From: Planococcus lenghuensis
Lineage (GTDB): Bacteria; Bacillota; Bacilli; Bacillales_A; Planococcaceae
DNA: 64,000 nt
Assembly: GCF_001999905.1 (NCBI RefSeq)
Contig: NZ_CP019640.1
Span: 1,902,001 to 1,966,000, forward strand
Direction: 5' to 3'
The translations under genes and the position numbers were made by a program. The notes below the pieces were generated by a model that saw only the letters and a program-made list of their open reading frames with translations, searched no databases and had not been told where the DNA came from. This document shows, piece after piece, positions 42,991-52,089 of this stretch; within the stretch, counting starts at the first letter, position 1; the number at the start of each line of letters is the position of its first letter.

Positions 42991-43416
42991 TCAAGTTTCA
43001 ATCATCCGGGACGGCTTCCGAACAAGACACATGATTCCGGCGATTAAGTAGAAAATCCCCGCGATAATACCAGCTCCCGCCGTTATTACGGCTGCTACGA
43101 TTGCTGTTACAATAAAGATGATACCGGCAACTTTGGGATTTTTATTCCCTTTGAGTAAGACCATCGCAACGATTCCTGAAATAATCGCGGCAAGCGCTGT
43201 AAGTGCCAGCAGCCATCCACCAGCGCCGATTGTATCAATCATCGCCCCAAAATCCCCGACTGCCACTTCCGGATTTTCTTGAGCTGCCTGGTTTAGCGAC
43301 TGTTCCAGCACATCTTCATTCGATTGAAGCCAGATCATCATACCGCCAAACGCCGCGACAAGTCCATAAACCACAGCACCAATACTCCCTATTACGACTT
43401 CTCCTGTTCGTTTCAT
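42991..43416 (-). CDS. DUF4064 membrane protein
   Basis: A 141-residue membrane protein with four hydrophobic segments (VVIGSIGAVVYGLVAAFGGM; GGWLLALTALAAIISGIVAM; VAGIIFIVTAIVAAVITAGA; GIIAGIFYLIAGIMCLVRK) and an acidic loop after the first. The arrangement and the MKRTGEVVIGSIGAV start fit the DUF4064 family of Firmicutes, of unknown function. GAGGAGG precedes the ATG by seven bases. It has its own terminator. Confidence 0.8.
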   Translation of the reverse strand: MKRTGEVVIGSIGAVVYGLVAAFGGMMIWLQSNEDVLEQSLNQAAQENPEVAVGDFGAMIDTIGAGGWLLALTALAAIISGIVAMVLLKGNKNPKVAGIIFIVTAIVAAVITAGAGIIAGIFYLIAGIMCLVRKPSRMIET

Positions 43417-43434
43417 AGAAATACCTCCTCATTA

Positions 43435-43742
43435 TTAATGTTCTGCAATATCCCGCTTTGTGAAAGCTATCCATGATGCACCTAAAAATAACAGCAAGTA
43501 GACAAGCAAGACGATAATGGTAAATAAACTGATAAGCATGGCTAGGCCTGCATTATCCAAGACATAACGCCACCCGTCATATGGCTGGGGTTTGATATCG
43601 TCGTTGTCGTTTTTCCTGCACCATTTGGTCCAAGAAAGCCAAATACTTCACCAGTCCGAATTTCAAAATCCAACCCTTTTATGATTTCTTTTTTGCCGAT
43701 TGACTTTTTCAAGCCAATTAATTGCATTGCCGTCTCTGTCAA
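43435..43742 (-). pseudogene. Collapsed ABC transporter: ATPase start fused to permease end
   Basis: The first 50 codons are an ABC ATPase N-terminus with Walker A (FGFLGPNGAGKTTTT). About 43590 the sequence breaks down, and the last part (AMLISLFTIIVLLVYLLLFL, GASWIAFTKRDIAEH, stop 43435) is the final helix of an ABC-2 permease. A single large deletion has joined the start of the ATPase gene to the end of its partner, removing roughly 1.5-2 kb. Not functional. Confidence 0.8.
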
Positions 43743-44201
43743 AAAATCCCCTCCATATTGTTCTATCTTTAGTTTATACGACTTGAATTCCAGTTAGTTC
43801 CCAGATTGGGTTTATTGATTCTGGTTTTTGTGTTTTATTGTTTTTTTTATGTAATTTTATACTATTTAAAATGATAAAACTTAAAATGTAATATCTTCAT
43901 CTATGGCAGTGTCCGTTAAAAGATCGTACTTCGTAAGTCAGTTGCCACCTTTTGTCTTGCTCTTTCTATTCGTGCTTATTCCCGTTCCAATCGATTTCCA
44001 GCTAATCCATCAATCCTTGGCTTTTCCGGTTATTTCTTTCCGCCCTCTTCCTCAAACAATTACTATTACACCCTCTCTGCCTTCGAGTAAGCATTATTCA
44101 GTCAGATATAATATCCTCCACCTGAGGCATGAAGGAAGAAATTCAGCGCTAAATTTGTTAAATTATCCATTAAGAATAAGCATGTAAGGAGGGAAACGAC
44201 A
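43743..44201. other. Intergenic region, no gene seen
   Basis: AT-rich left part. The frame from about 43903 has no ribosome binding site and reads as low-complexity hydrophobic sequence; I do not accept it. The right end holds the yrhK ribosome binding site (AAGGAGGGAAACG). Confidence 0.4.
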
Positions 44202-44462
44202 ATGAACATCAAGAAAAAACAGGAATCTGTTTATATAGATGCCGGACAACATGAACTCGTAATCAAGCAAAGATATCAGGTGCTGTCCTACCTGAATGAT
44301 ATCCTCCTCGGTGTTTTATATTTAATCGGCAGTATCTTGTTCCTATCGGATGTCAGCCAGACAATCGCCATTTCCTTTTTTATTGGCGGCAGCATTTTAA
44401 TGATTGCCCGGGCTGTCATCAATATCGCGAAGGGTATTCATCTTAAACGGATAAGTAATTGA
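44202..44462 (+). CDS. YrhK-domain membrane protein
   Basis: An 86-residue protein with a soluble start (VIKQRYQVLSYLNDILLGVL) and two helices (LGVLYLIGSILFL; IAISFFIGGSILMIARAVI). The RYxxLSxxND...GxxFLxGSxxF pattern is that of the YrhK domain of Bacillus. Function unknown. GGAGGG precedes the ATG by eight bases. Confidence 0.8.
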   Translation: MNIKKKQESVYIDAGQHELVIKQRYQVLSYLNDILLGVLYLIGSILFLSDVSQTIAISFFIGGSILMIARAVINIAKGIHLKRISN

Positions 44463-44569
44463 CATAACCGAGCACCCGGTCTTATAGCAGAACAAATTAC
44501 AAATGGCCGGCAACGGCATAAGTCACTTCTGCTTCCTCCCTTTCTTGCACGCAAACCATTGAAAAAAAT

Positions 44570-44600
44570 AAGGCACACTCACGACATGTGAGTGTGCCTT
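44570..44600 (-). terminator. Terminator of yqeY
   Basis: On the minus strand AAGGCACACTCAC pairs with GTGAGTGTGCCTT, followed by ATTTTTTTC. Confidence 0.9.
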
Positions 44601-44617
44601 TATTCCATTTCCTGATA

Positions 44618-45073
44618 TTACTGTCCGAGGAGACGGGCAACGGTCTGGTTAATGAACTTGCCGTCTGCTTTGCCTTTTAGTCTCGGCATGATCACTTTCA
44701 ATACAGCGCCTTTATCGGAGGGACCCGCTGCACCGGTTTCAGTAATGACTTCCCGGATAGCCGCTTCAACTTCCGCTTCACTCAGCTGTGCAGGCAAATA
44801 ACGGGAGAGCTCTTCCAACCGCTTTTCAAGTTTCGAGATGACGGCAGCATAATCCCCTTCCGCTTTCTGATAACCTTCCAGTTCCTCTTTCGTCTGCTTC
44901 ACTTCCCGGTTCACGACCGTCAGTTCTTCGTCAGCTGTCAGCGGGTCTTTTGCGTTGATCTGCTCGTTCTGCAAGGCGGATTTCAATTGGCGGAGTGTCG
45001 CCAGCCGTTCTTTGTCTTTCGCTTTCATAGCTTCTTTGATGTGCTGGTCGATGTCTGTCTTGATCGTCATCAT
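44618..45073 (-). CDS. yqeY: GatB/YqeY domain protein
   Basis: A 151-residue YqeY. It has the N-terminal helices (IKEAMKAKDKERLATLRQLK) and the C-terminal tRNA-amidotransferase-like domain (LSEAEVEAAIREVITETGAA; DKGAVLKVIMPRLKGKADGK). The domain is shared with the tail of GatB and is thought to contact tRNA; the free protein's function is unsettled. Of several in-frame ATGs I chose 45073, which has GAAGGGA upstream. In Bacillus yqeY follows rpsU, but here it stands between unrelated genes. Confidence 0.88.
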   Translation of the reverse strand: MMTIKTDIDQHIKEAMKAKDKERLATLRQLKSALQNEQINAKDPLTADEELTVVNREVKQTKEELEGYQKAEGDYAAVISKLEKRLEELSRYLPAQLSEAEVEAAIREVITETGAAGPSDKGAVLKVIMPRLKGKADGKFINQTVARLLGQ

Positions 45074-45206
45074 GATCTGTCCCTTCATAGTTAGTTCCTT
45101 CGTTCTGTCTACCTGATCGTACTATTCCTTTTGGAAGGGCGCAAATGCTAACCATCCCGCCCCGTTTTTCTGGTGGGATGGCAGGCACAGCCATGATCAA
45201 TAATGA

Positions 45207-46331
45207 TTATGCATCTGCCCAGACATCATGTGCAATGTTCACGACATGGCGGACTTTTTCCCATTGCTGCTCAGCGGTCAGCAAATTTCCTTCTTCTGTC
45301 GAAGCAAAGCCGCATTGCGGACTCAGACAGAGCTGATTCAGCGGCACATAGGCAGCAGCTTCTGCAATCCGTTCTTTTACACGTTCCGGATCTTCCAGTT
45401 CGCCAAACTTGGATGTGATGAGTCCCAGCACGACCGTCAAATCCGGCCGGTTGATATGGCGAAGCGGTTCAAACCCGCCTGATCGCTCGTCATCGAATTC
45501 AAGAAACAGTCCATCGACGGCCAGACCGCCGAAGATGATTTCAGACATTGCGTCGTATCCGCCGCTCGAGAAATACGTGGATTGGAAATTGCCGCGGCAG
45601 ATGTGCATCGTCACGAGTAGATCCGCAGGCCTCTCTGCAATGGCCTCATTGATCGCCCGGGCACAAAGTGCAGCTGCTTTGCTCGGTTCTTTTCCTTTTG
45701 CCCGGATGGTTGCGCGTCCTTCCTCAGAGAAAAAGGAAGCCCACGAAGTATCATCCAGCTGGAGATAGCGGCAGCCTTCGTCGTATAAGGCCGCAATCAC
45801 TTCCTGATACGCAGTGATCAGATCCGTGAATAATTCCTCCTCAGTTTCATATACGCCTTCTTCAAACGTCGCCCGGAACAGCAGCATGTTCGGGCTTGGA
45901 ATTGTGAATTTCGCCACAGCGTCACCAGCGTTATCCCGAAGGAATTTGAAGTGATCAATCATATAATGCCCATTGAATCGGATTTTTCCTGTCACTTTGA
46001 TGCCCAGCGCTTTTGTTTGCTTTCCGTGGAATTGGAGTCCTTGTTCGGCATCGTACAGCTCCACACCATCAAACCCGGCCAGAAAATCGAAATGCCACCA
46101 TTTCCGGCGGAACTCGCCGTCCGAGACTGCCTTCGGACCGGCTGCTTTTTGCTCGGCAATCAGTTTGATAATCTCTTCATCTTCAATTTTTCGCAGATCC
46201 TCGTTCGTGATTTCTCCGTTTTCCCGCTGGGCCCGGGCTTTTTTCAGCCGCTCCGGCCGGAGGAAACTGCCGACATGGTCGCCTCGGAATGGACGATTCG
46301 TTTTCGCTTTTTCGGTTGCTGGTTGGGTCAA
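45207..46331 (-). CDS. Cobalamin-independent methionine synthase homologue (YxjG/YxjH type)
   Basis: A 374-residue MetE C-terminal-domain protein. It has the zinc-site and substrate segments: FRGDHVGSFLRPERLKKARA at the start, ADDTSW-type QLDDTSWASFF, TMHICRGNFQSTYFSSGGYD and GLISTKxxELE-type VVLGLITSKFGELEDPERVK, ending with NQLCLSPQCGFAST including the zinc Cys. It transfers a methyl group to homocysteine (or acts on S-methyl cysteine-derived substrates). A TTG start behind AGAAGGAG at 46331 is used. The leader carries a SAM-I riboswitch, so it is shut off when SAM is plentiful. Confidence 0.9.
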   Translation of the reverse strand: MTQPATEKAKTNRPFRGDHVGSFLRPERLKKARAQRENGEITNEDLRKIEDEEIIKLIAEQKAAGPKAVSDGEFRRKWWHFDFLAGFDGVELYDAEQGLQFHGKQTKALGIKVTGKIRFNGHYMIDHFKFLRDNAGDAVAKFTIPSPNMLLFRATFEEGVYETEEELFTDLITAYQEVIAALYDEGCRYLQLDDTSWASFFSEEGRATIRAKGKEPSKAAALCARAINEAIAERPADLLVTMHICRGNFQSTYFSSGGYDAMSEIIFGGLAVDGLFLEFDDERSGGFEPLRHINRPDLTVVLGLITSKFGELEDPERVKERIAEAAAYVPLNQLCLSPQCGFASTEEGNLLTAEQQWEKVRHVVNIAHDVWADA

Positions 46332-46396
46332 TATAAACTCCTTCTTTCTACTCTAATTTGATGGATGCAGTAATCCATTTACAGGTAAAAAAATAA

Positions 46397-46555
46397 AAAC
46401 CCTCTTCCGGAATTTCAGAAGAGGGTTTGGCATACACTGACAACGGACTCTTCTCATCTCCAAGCTTACGCTTCTGGAATTAGCACAGTACTGTTTGTCG
46501 CAGTCTGTTGCTGAGGTTTCTTCGGGCCAGTCCCTCCGCCTCTCTGGATAAGAAA
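46397..46555 (-). ncRNA. SAM-I (S-box) riboswitch with terminator
   Basis: On the minus strand the leader begins CTTATCCAGAGAGG and contains GGAGGGACTGGCCC, GAAGAAACCTCAGCAAC, GTGCTAATTCC and the closing GGAGATGAGAAGAG, which are the core elements of the S-box aptamer. The expression platform is AACCCTCTTC...GAAGAGGGTT (46398-46427) followed by TTTTATTTTTTT. The GAAGAG of the aptamer's 3' strand overlaps the terminator arm words, as needed for switching. SAM binding would stop transcription of the methionine synthase gene. Confidence 0.96.
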
Positions 46556-46579
46556 GTTATGCAATTGGTTATTAACAGT

Positions 46580-46608
46580 AGCCTACAAGTAATATAGACC
46601 TGCGTCAA
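46580..46608 (-). promoter_or_regulatory. SigA-type promoter of the SAM riboswitch transcript
   Basis: Minus strand TTGACG (46608-46603), 17 bases, TAGGCT (46585-46580). It lies about 25 bp before the riboswitch core. Confidence 0.65.
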
Positions 46609-46679
46609 GAATTGATTGTTTTTATTTTTGTTGATTTTGTATTTTCCTTAAGTAATTTTTTACTACTTAAATTCCATTA

Positions 46680-46975
46680 CAAAAATTCCAGCTCTTTTTT
46701 GAGTATCTAGTTAGTCTATGATAAGTGACAATTTATAATTTACAAGCCGGCTCAAGCTCACCAGAAATCCATTCAATTCTTCATTCAATGGGAATTTGCA
46801 TTCCAGCAAATAACAACTGTCTCCGCTGATCTAATGATGATGAATCACATACTCCGGTTGGTTCTGGATAAACATCAAATACGGTTGATGATCCGGATTT
46901 TGGGTCAGTATGCTGATCATCGCATGAACAGGATAGCCCCGTTTTCTTTTATCCATTTTTGTCTACGAGAATTCT
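46680..46975 (-). pseudogene. Remnant of an Lrp/AsnC regulator
   Basis: The frame reads KRGYPVHAMISILTQNPDHQ, PYLMFIQNQPEYVIHHH, TAG, ISGDSCYLLECKFPLNEELN, GFLVSLSRLVNYKL. This is the ligand-binding RAM domain of an Lrp/AsnC protein, with the typical GD(x)CY strand. A nonsense codon interrupts it and a frameshift damages the end (KKELEFL is in another frame). The DNA-binding domain is absent. It lies divergently to nothing recognisable. Confidence 0.8.
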
Positions 46976-46991
46976 CTTTTAATTTATTTCG

Positions 46992-47032
46992 AAAAAAAGC
47001 TGGACACTGAAAAAGCGTCCCAGTTATCCAGC
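46992..47032 (-). terminator. Terminator of the FixH-like lipoprotein gene
   Basis: On the minus strand GGCTGGA at 47032-47027 pairs with TCCAGC at 47004-46999, followed by seven T. Confidence 0.75.
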
Positions 47033-47042
47033 CATGCCTTAA

Positions 47043-47789
47043 TTATTCCAAAACTTCGATCACCGTCTCGGTGTGTTCATGTATACTGTCACTATCTTTC
47101 ATGACATGGGTTTGCACTTGGTACGTACCCGCTTCCGCAAATGTCACTTCACCCGTGTAGGCTCCCTCTTGTTCTGTCAACTTCACCCATTCATGCTTTT
47201 CAGCGCCTTCTCGCCATAACTCCAACGAGACGTCCGCTCCTGTCAGCTGCACTTCCCCGCTTTTCGCATGAACGTTGAATATCGCCGGTTCATTCAACTG
47301 GATCGCTCCGGGCTCAGCCAGGTGAATAGTGACTGTGCCATGGGCGTCATGACTGTACGGATGCGCAGTTTCTTCTCCCAGTGCAGGTTCCGGGCCGCTG
47401 ACTGTAATCGTGGTCTCCGGCATTGTATGCATATCTCTTGCTGTGACGTGAGATTGGATATGATAGACGCCGGCTTCGGCAAACAAGGTTTCAGCAACGT
47501 ACACTCCTTCTCCCTCGTGACCGGCCGTCAGGAGATTGCTGCTCTCTTTCTCTTCCTCCTGCCACACTTCGAATTCCACCTCATCCGCACCTGTGACAGC
47601 TTCTGTTCCTTGTGTCACAATTGCCGTTAACTCAACGGGTTCATTTGCAACAACGGTTTCTTGAACTTGCAGGCTCACTTCAAGCGGTTCCGGCAGTGAA
47701 GGCTCAGCCTCCCCCGCACCAGTGGACTCTCCTGAGTCGCATGCAGTCAATACTGCTGCTGTGAATAAAAGCGGTACAAGTTTTTTCAT
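47043..47789 (-). CDS. Lipoprotein with two FixH/YtkA-like domains
   Basis: A 248-residue lipoprotein. The signal peptide MKKLVPLLFTAAVLTAC ends in the lipobox LTAC, so it is anchored outside the membrane. Two immunoglobulin-like YtkA/FixH domains follow: about 35-125 (LEVSLQVQETVVANEPVELT, GVYHIQSHVTARDMHTMPET) and about 145-245 (GAIQLNEPAIFNVHAKSGEV, GTYQVQTHVMKDSDSIHEH). The His- and Met-rich ends of each domain could bind metal; related proteins are linked to copper and cytochrome oxidase biogenesis. The oxidase genes lie 1.5 kb away, on the other strand. GAAGGG precedes the ATG; a longer start at 47834 is less likely. Confidence 0.85.
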   Translation of the reverse strand: MKKLVPLLFTAAVLTACDSGESTGAGEAEPSLPEPLEVSLQVQETVVANEPVELTAIVTQGTEAVTGADEVEFEVWQEEEKESSNLLTAGHEGEGVYVAETLFAEAGVYHIQSHVTARDMHTMPETTITVSGPEPALGEETAHPYSHDAHGTVTIHLAEPGAIQLNEPAIFNVHAKSGEVQLTGADVSLELWREGAEKHEWVKLTEQEGAYTGEVTFAEAGTYQVQTHVMKDSDSIHEHTETVIEVLE

Positions 47790-47978
47790 GATTTTATTCC
47801 CTTCTGACATATGCTGGTAACTATTGGATGACATTAAGTTCCTGTCGTCCGCATTCTAAATTACCTGTCCTGCATTAATCCAACCATAATCGTACGCTTT
47901 GCAAGAACCGGTTACAATCGCTTCAAGAGCGGATTTGTGGCTATGAATCGAACTTTTCGTCTTACACAGCAGTCTTCA

Positions 47979-48303
47979 TTACTTTTTTTGGCAAACGACC
48001 ATGTTGAATCTGAATGGCGGCTTGTTTTCCATATTCTTATGCGGTTCCAGGATTTCCGATACTTCGATTAATCCGTAATGGCCAAACGCTTCCTTGATGG
48101 AATTGGCATCATAGAAATACATTTTTACTCCTTCATAGACCTCGAAATAATCCTTGCCGAGCTGTGTGCCTTTTCCGTACATCGGGGCTTCTTTCGAAAT
48201 AGCCGTGATCACCAAATAGCCGCCCGGCTTCAGCTGATCGTAACAGTCCTTGATGAATTTACTCCGCTCCTGCTCATCCAGTAAATGAATGAGCCCATGG
48301 CAA
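47979..48303 (-). pseudogene. C-terminal remnant of a class I methyltransferase
   Basis: The frame reads CHGLIHLLDEQERSKFIKDC, YDQLKPGGYLVITAISKEAP, DYFEVYEGVKMYFYDANSIK and PPFRFNMVVCQKK. This is the second half of a SAM-dependent methyltransferase fold (motif after the acidic strand, LKPGGxLVI, final strands). The SAM-binding glycine loop is absent. The front end is joined, near 48303, to the coding sequence of the next gene. Confidence 0.8.
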
Positions 48304-48819
48304 AAGATACACGAAGACATGGCCGTAGCGCCGGTCGCAAAATAACGCTCCGCCCCGTTCCCGAATGTCCGCAGGGGTCTGTACCCAGCTCGAAGTTCTC
48401 ACATCGAATTCCTCCAGCTGTTGCAGCGTTCTGTACTGTTCTTCGGTCAGCAGCTCAATCCCCATGACCATTGCCATATCCACCGCCGAGTTTTCAGGCT
48501 TATGTTTTTTTCTCGATTCCAGTGCTTCCCGGTCATAGCAGACACTTCTGCGTCCTTCCGGGCTCTCTTTCGAGCAGTCGCAAAAAAAGATTCCGTTTTT
48601 ATGTCCGTCCAATTCGATTACGTCCGGTTCCCCGCCGGTTTTCTCCATTTCGTGAAGAGACCATATTTTTTCGGCATTTGCTTTCAGCTCCTCTACCACT
48701 CGGTCCCAAACAATACCGCTGTGGCGGTGCCTGTTTTTCCCAAACCGGATTTTAAGTGTGCGGAGTAATTCTTCACGCTGCTCCACAGTCAACACCTGGT
48801 CATTACTGATGTCAGTCAT
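48274..48819 (-). CDS. DUF4256 protein with replaced C-terminus
   Basis: A 181-codon frame. Residues 1-165 are a DUF4256 protein: LLRTLKIRFGKNRHRHSGIV, PDVIELDGHKNGIFFCDCSK, ESPEGRRSVCYDREALESRK, GIELLTEEQYRTLQQLEEFD. At RRYGHVFVY the family would continue with about 20 more residues, but the reading passes into methyltransferase DNA and ends LLPWAHSFTG. GGGAGAGGG precedes the ATG. It is a natural chimera made by deletion; whether the shortened protein folds is unknown. DUF4256 has no assigned function. Confidence 0.75.
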   Translation of the reverse strand: MTDISNDQVLTVEQREELLRTLKIRFGKNRHRHSGIVWDRVVEELKANAEKIWSLHEMEKTGGEPDVIELDGHKNGIFFCDCSKESPEGRRSVCYDREALESRKKHKPENSAVDMAMVMGIELLTEEQYRTLQQLEEFDVRTSSWVQTPADIRERGGALFCDRRYGHVFVYLLPWAHSFTG

Positions 48820-49086
48820 TCGTCTTCCCTCTCCCGTCCACTTGAATTGGCATGTTCCCGTTATCCGCCTTCTACCTGATATGGCATACGGTCAGCGATC
48901 ATTTTGAAATTAACAGCGTTTTTAATATGACTCCCCCTAATAAAACATCTATCTAAGCAGACGGGTAAGTCGCCCCTATAGTTCCACACCGGATTCTGGG
49001 GAACCGGCGACAAAGAGAGATGTTCGATGTGCTTTGAATGGGATAACATTGTTTTTTCATTGGTTTAATAATTTTTTACGCATTAG

Positions 49087-49102
49087 TGTGATTTATTTCA
49101 CA
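49087..49102. promoter_or_regulatory. FNR/CRP-family operator upstream of the oxidase genes
   Basis: TGTGA-TTTATT-TCACA is a perfect match to the CRP/FNR-type palindrome. It lies 145 bp before the first small oxidase gene, with AT-rich sequence between, a suitable place for an activator or repressor acting on oxygen or redox signals. Confidence 0.7.
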
Positions 49103-49246
49103 TCTCCCGCTTTTTATTGTGTGTATTCTAAATTTAACGAAAGAAAATTAGCAATTGCTATTTTTATTCCGGGATTGATGGAAGCATCTGCATGAAGAAC
49201 GGTTCCGAATCAGTCCTTCCATTCACCGAGAAAGGGGGCCAAAACA

Positions 49247-49402
49247 ATGAGCAAGTCTATCCGCAAGCAGCTCGGTATAGACAGACACAGCACCGCAGAA
49301 GAGTATTCATTGAAAGGAACGTTTGTATCTGTCCTGATCTTAGCGGCAGTCATGATTGTTTCCTGGTTCGGCATCATGGTTCTTTTTTTAGACCGGCTTT
49401 AA
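49247..49402 (+). CDS. Small subunit (IIa-like) of ba3-type oxidase
   Basis: A 51-residue protein with a polar start (SKSIRKQLGIDRHSTAEEYS) and one membrane helix (FVSVLILAAVMIVSWFGIMV). Its position directly before subunits II and I, and its single helix, fit subunit IIa of B-type (ba3) oxidases such as that of Thermus. AAAGGGGG precedes the ATG. It is too short for ordinary gene calling, but the spacing of 43 bp to the next gene and the context support it. Confidence 0.75.
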   Translation: MSKSIRKQLGIDRHSTAEEYSLKGTFVSVLILAAVMIVSWFGIMVLFLDRL

Positions 49403-49445
49403 ATCTGTATGGAATAAAGCGTTAACAGAAAGGAGTTTCTGAGCT

Positions 49446-49913
49446 ATGCGCATTCACCATTATGAGAAACTTTGGCTTATGATCGGGTCTTTTATCCTAA
49501 TCATTTTCTTATCCATTTTAGCCATTCAAACATTTTTTCTGGATATGGGCCCGCCGAGTCATGCACAGACCATTAATCCCGAAACGGTCCGGGAATCGGA
49601 ACTTTTTGCTAACGCCGCTTTGACTGAAATCGGCGAAAATGAGTATAAACTTGCCATAATCGCTGAAATGTTTGCTTTCCGGCCAGGCGACCTGGAAATC
49701 CCGGCCGGCTCGACTGTCCACTTCACGCTCGCATCGCCGGATGTCACCCATGGTTTTAAAATCTCTGACACCAATGTCAATGTGATGGTCGTCCCCGGCC
49801 ACATTTCTAAAGTAAGCCACACATTTTCAGAGCCGGGTGAATACTTAATTTTATGTAACGAGTACTGCGGTCTTGGCCACGAATATATGGCAAACACCAT
49901 CACTGTAAAATAA
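49446..49913 (+). CDS. ba3-type cytochrome c oxidase subunit II
   Basis: A 155-residue subunit II: one N-terminal membrane helix (LMIGSFILIIFLSILAIQTF) and an external cupredoxin domain. The CuA site is complete: His in DVTHGFKI, then CNEYCGLGHEYM with two Cys, Glu, His and Met. It accepts electrons from cytochrome c and passes them to subunit I. AGAAAGGAG precedes the ATG. The short form with a single helix is typical of B-type oxidases. It lies between subunits IIa and I in one operon. Confidence 0.93.
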   Translation: MRIHHYEKLWLMIGSFILIIFLSILAIQTFFLDMGPPSHAQTINPETVRESELFANAALTEIGENEYKLAIIAEMFAFRPGDLEIPAGSTVHFTLASPDVTHGFKISDTNVNVMVVPGHISKVSHTFSEPGEYLILCNEYCGLGHEYMANTITVK

Positions 49914-49934
49914 CCAAAAGAAAGTTGGGATCTT

Positions 49935-51632
49935 ATGGCGCACGTATCTGAACTACCCACTCGTCCGACAGGAAAAGTAGTCGACCGGGACACCACTACC
50001 CGAATTCCAATAGAAGATGTCCGTTTATCCGCCGCCAATTTATCCATCGCATTTCTTGCGCTGTTATTCGGCGGGCTGGCGGGATTGCTGCAGGGATTTG
50101 TCCGAAGCGGCTATTTGGAGCTTCCTTCCTGGATCAGTTATTATGCCTTGCTGACGGCGCACGGTGTTTTGCTTGTGTTAGTGCTGAGTTCATTTTTCAG
50201 CATCGGTTACTTGTACGCAGGCACTTCAAAAGTGCTCGGGGGGCTCCATCCTAAAACCATCGGGTTCGGCTGGGCCGGTTTTGCCCTCATGTCGGTCGGA
50301 ACTGTTACCGCTGCCTTCTTCATCCTGGCTGGCAAAGCGAATGTTCTTTATACGTTTTATACACCGATGCAGGCGCACCCTTGGTTTTATGTCGGATTGT
50401 CGCTTATCGTCGTCGGCATCCTGCTGAATTGTGTGGGGATGTTCATCACGTATCAGAGCTGGCGTAAAAACAATCCCGGAAAACTCACACCACTTTTCGC
50501 GTTTTTCTCCAATGCCGTGTTTGTGCTGTGGGTCTTCGCCTCGCTGTTCATCGCCGTATTCGTCGTGGGACTGGTCATTCCTTGGGCATTCGGATGGGTT
50601 CCGACCATCGACCCGATGATCGGCCGTACGCTGTTTTGGGCATTCGGCCATACACTCGTCAATATTTGGATGCTGACGTCGATTTCTGCCTGGTACGTCT
50701 CAATGCCGAAAATCATCGGTGGAAAAGTATTCAGCGATTCGCTGGCGCGGGTTGCCGTGGTGATTCTCGTTGTCGCCAACGTCCCGGGCGGCTTTCACCA
50801 CCAAATCCTTGATCCGGGCTTATCGGTCGGATTGAAATTCCTTCACGTTATCCAGACGTTTATGATCATTTTCCCTTCCCTCATGACCGCATTTGCGATG
50901 CTGGCAACGATGGAATGGGCCGGACGGGCAAAAGGCGTGACCAGTTTATTGGGCTGGTGGAAAATCCTTCCGTGGAAGGACGCCCGTTTCTTTGCGCTGA
51001 TAGTCGCCATGTTCGCTTTTATTCCGGCGGGCCTCGGTGGCATCATCAACGCCAGCAATCAGATCAACCAAGTCGTGCATAACTCCATTTGGGTGACCGG
51101 CCATTTGCACTTGACCGTCGGAACGACCGTCATGCTGACGTTCTTCGGGGTTTCCTATTGGCTGGTTCCGTTCCTTAGCGGCCGGAAAATGACGAAAGTG
51201 CTTAATCGGCTGGCGATTGCCCAGACCATTATCTGGGCCAGCGGCATGCTGATCATGTCCGGTGCGATGCATATAAACGGATTGCTGGGCAGCCCCCGCC
51301 GTACCGCTGATACCACATACGGGGGTCACAACGCAGCGGCGGACTGGGCATTTTACGAAATGTTCATGGCCCTGGGCGGAATCATCTTATTCGGCGCAAT
51401 TGTCCTGATCGTCTATATTTGGACACAGCTGGCATTTTTCGCTCCGAAAGGCGAAACCGACTTTCCGATCGGAGAAGATTTCAGTGAAAAAGATGCATCT
51501 CCATTGTTCATGGATCGCTGGTCCATCTGGGTGACACTCGGTGTCATTTCCATCGCGATCGCTTACGTGATCCCGCTATTCGATTTCATTTCCGGGCATA
51601 ACCCGGGCTCACTGCCGTTCCTGATGTTTTAA
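49935..51632 (+). CDS. ba3-type cytochrome c oxidase subunit I
   Basis: A 565-residue heme-copper oxidase subunit I with about 13 helices. Ligands visible: low-spin heme His in LLTAHGVLLVLVLS; CuB His239 in WAFGHTLVNIWML and the pair in GGFHHQILDP; heme a3 and low-spin His in VTGHLHLTVGTTV. It reduces oxygen to water and pumps protons. The residue four after His239, where the cross-linked Tyr of most oxidases lies, is Asn243. The gene starts 22 bp after subunit II and ends at a strong hairpin. No heme-copper assembly genes follow. Confidence 0.92.
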   Translation: MAHVSELPTRPTGKVVDRDTTTRIPIEDVRLSAANLSIAFLALLFGGLAGLLQGFVRSGYLELPSWISYYALLTAHGVLLVLVLSSFFSIGYLYAGTSKVLGGLHPKTIGFGWAGFALMSVGTVTAAFFILAGKANVLYTFYTPMQAHPWFYVGLSLIVVGILLNCVGMFITYQSWRKNNPGKLTPLFAFFSNAVFVLWVFASLFIAVFVVGLVIPWAFGWVPTIDPMIGRTLFWAFGHTLVNIWMLTSISAWYVSMPKIIGGKVFSDSLARVAVVILVVANVPGGFHHQILDPGLSVGLKFLHVIQTFMIIFPSLMTAFAMLATMEWAGRAKGVTSLLGWWKILPWKDARFFALIVAMFAFIPAGLGGIINASNQINQVVHNSIWVTGHLHLTVGTTVMLTFFGVSYWLVPFLSGRKMTKVLNRLAIAQTIIWASGMLIMSGAMHINGLLGSPRRTADTTYGGHNAAADWAFYEMFMALGGIILFGAIVLIVYIWTQLAFFAPKGETDFPIGEDFSEKDASPLFMDRWSIWVTLGVISIAIAYVIPLFDFISGHNPGSLPFLMF

Positions 51633-51655
51633 ACCGGAAATCGTGTCAAATAGAA

Positions 51656-51682
51656 AGAGGAGCCAAATCCATTGGCTCCTCT
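51656..51682 (+). terminator. Terminator of the oxidase operon
   Basis: AGAGGAGCCAA pairs with TTGGCTCCTCT. An almost identical hairpin lies at 52280-52306 behind the convergent permease gene, so the two bracket the repeat region. Confidence 0.85.
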
Positions 51683-51769
51683 CGGACTGTAAATAAAAGA
51701 TTTTTAATACAAAAAACTGCAAGTGGATAGTCTTTTCCAGTTTTAAAAAACTTGATGAGTCAGAAAAGA

Positions 51770-51975
51770 ACGCCCACCCTTTCCGCGAGGCCCGCAGGAG
51801 CGGGTCAGGAGACCGAAGCGACAGGACGTCGCGCCCTTCGCCCCCCTTCCTCTCAAGCCTCCTCGTCCTGAAGGAACTCGGGGATCTCGGCAGCCAGTTT
51901 TTTCGCAGGAAAGGCAGGACCGAAAGTATTGAGGGCACCCTTTGCGACGAGCTTGCGCGGGAGCACACAGGTTTG
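51770..51975. repeat. Interspersed GC-rich repeat
   Basis: Non-coding sequence containing CCCTTTCCGCGAGGCCCGCA, a duplicated AGGA/TCCT-rich core and GCGACGAGCTTGCGCGGGAG. Related words recur at 52090, 57480, 59260 and 61375. Such long imperfect dyads are common in Bacillales intergenic spaces. Confidence 0.55.
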
Positions 51976-52089
51976 ATGGGGCGTTTTTCCTTTTCTTCTC
52001 CTAATCATTCTTAAAGTGAGAAGCAACTCGAAAGCTGGTCAGCTTTCCCTAAAGGATGAAAGGGACGGATATCGCTGCATAGGTCAATA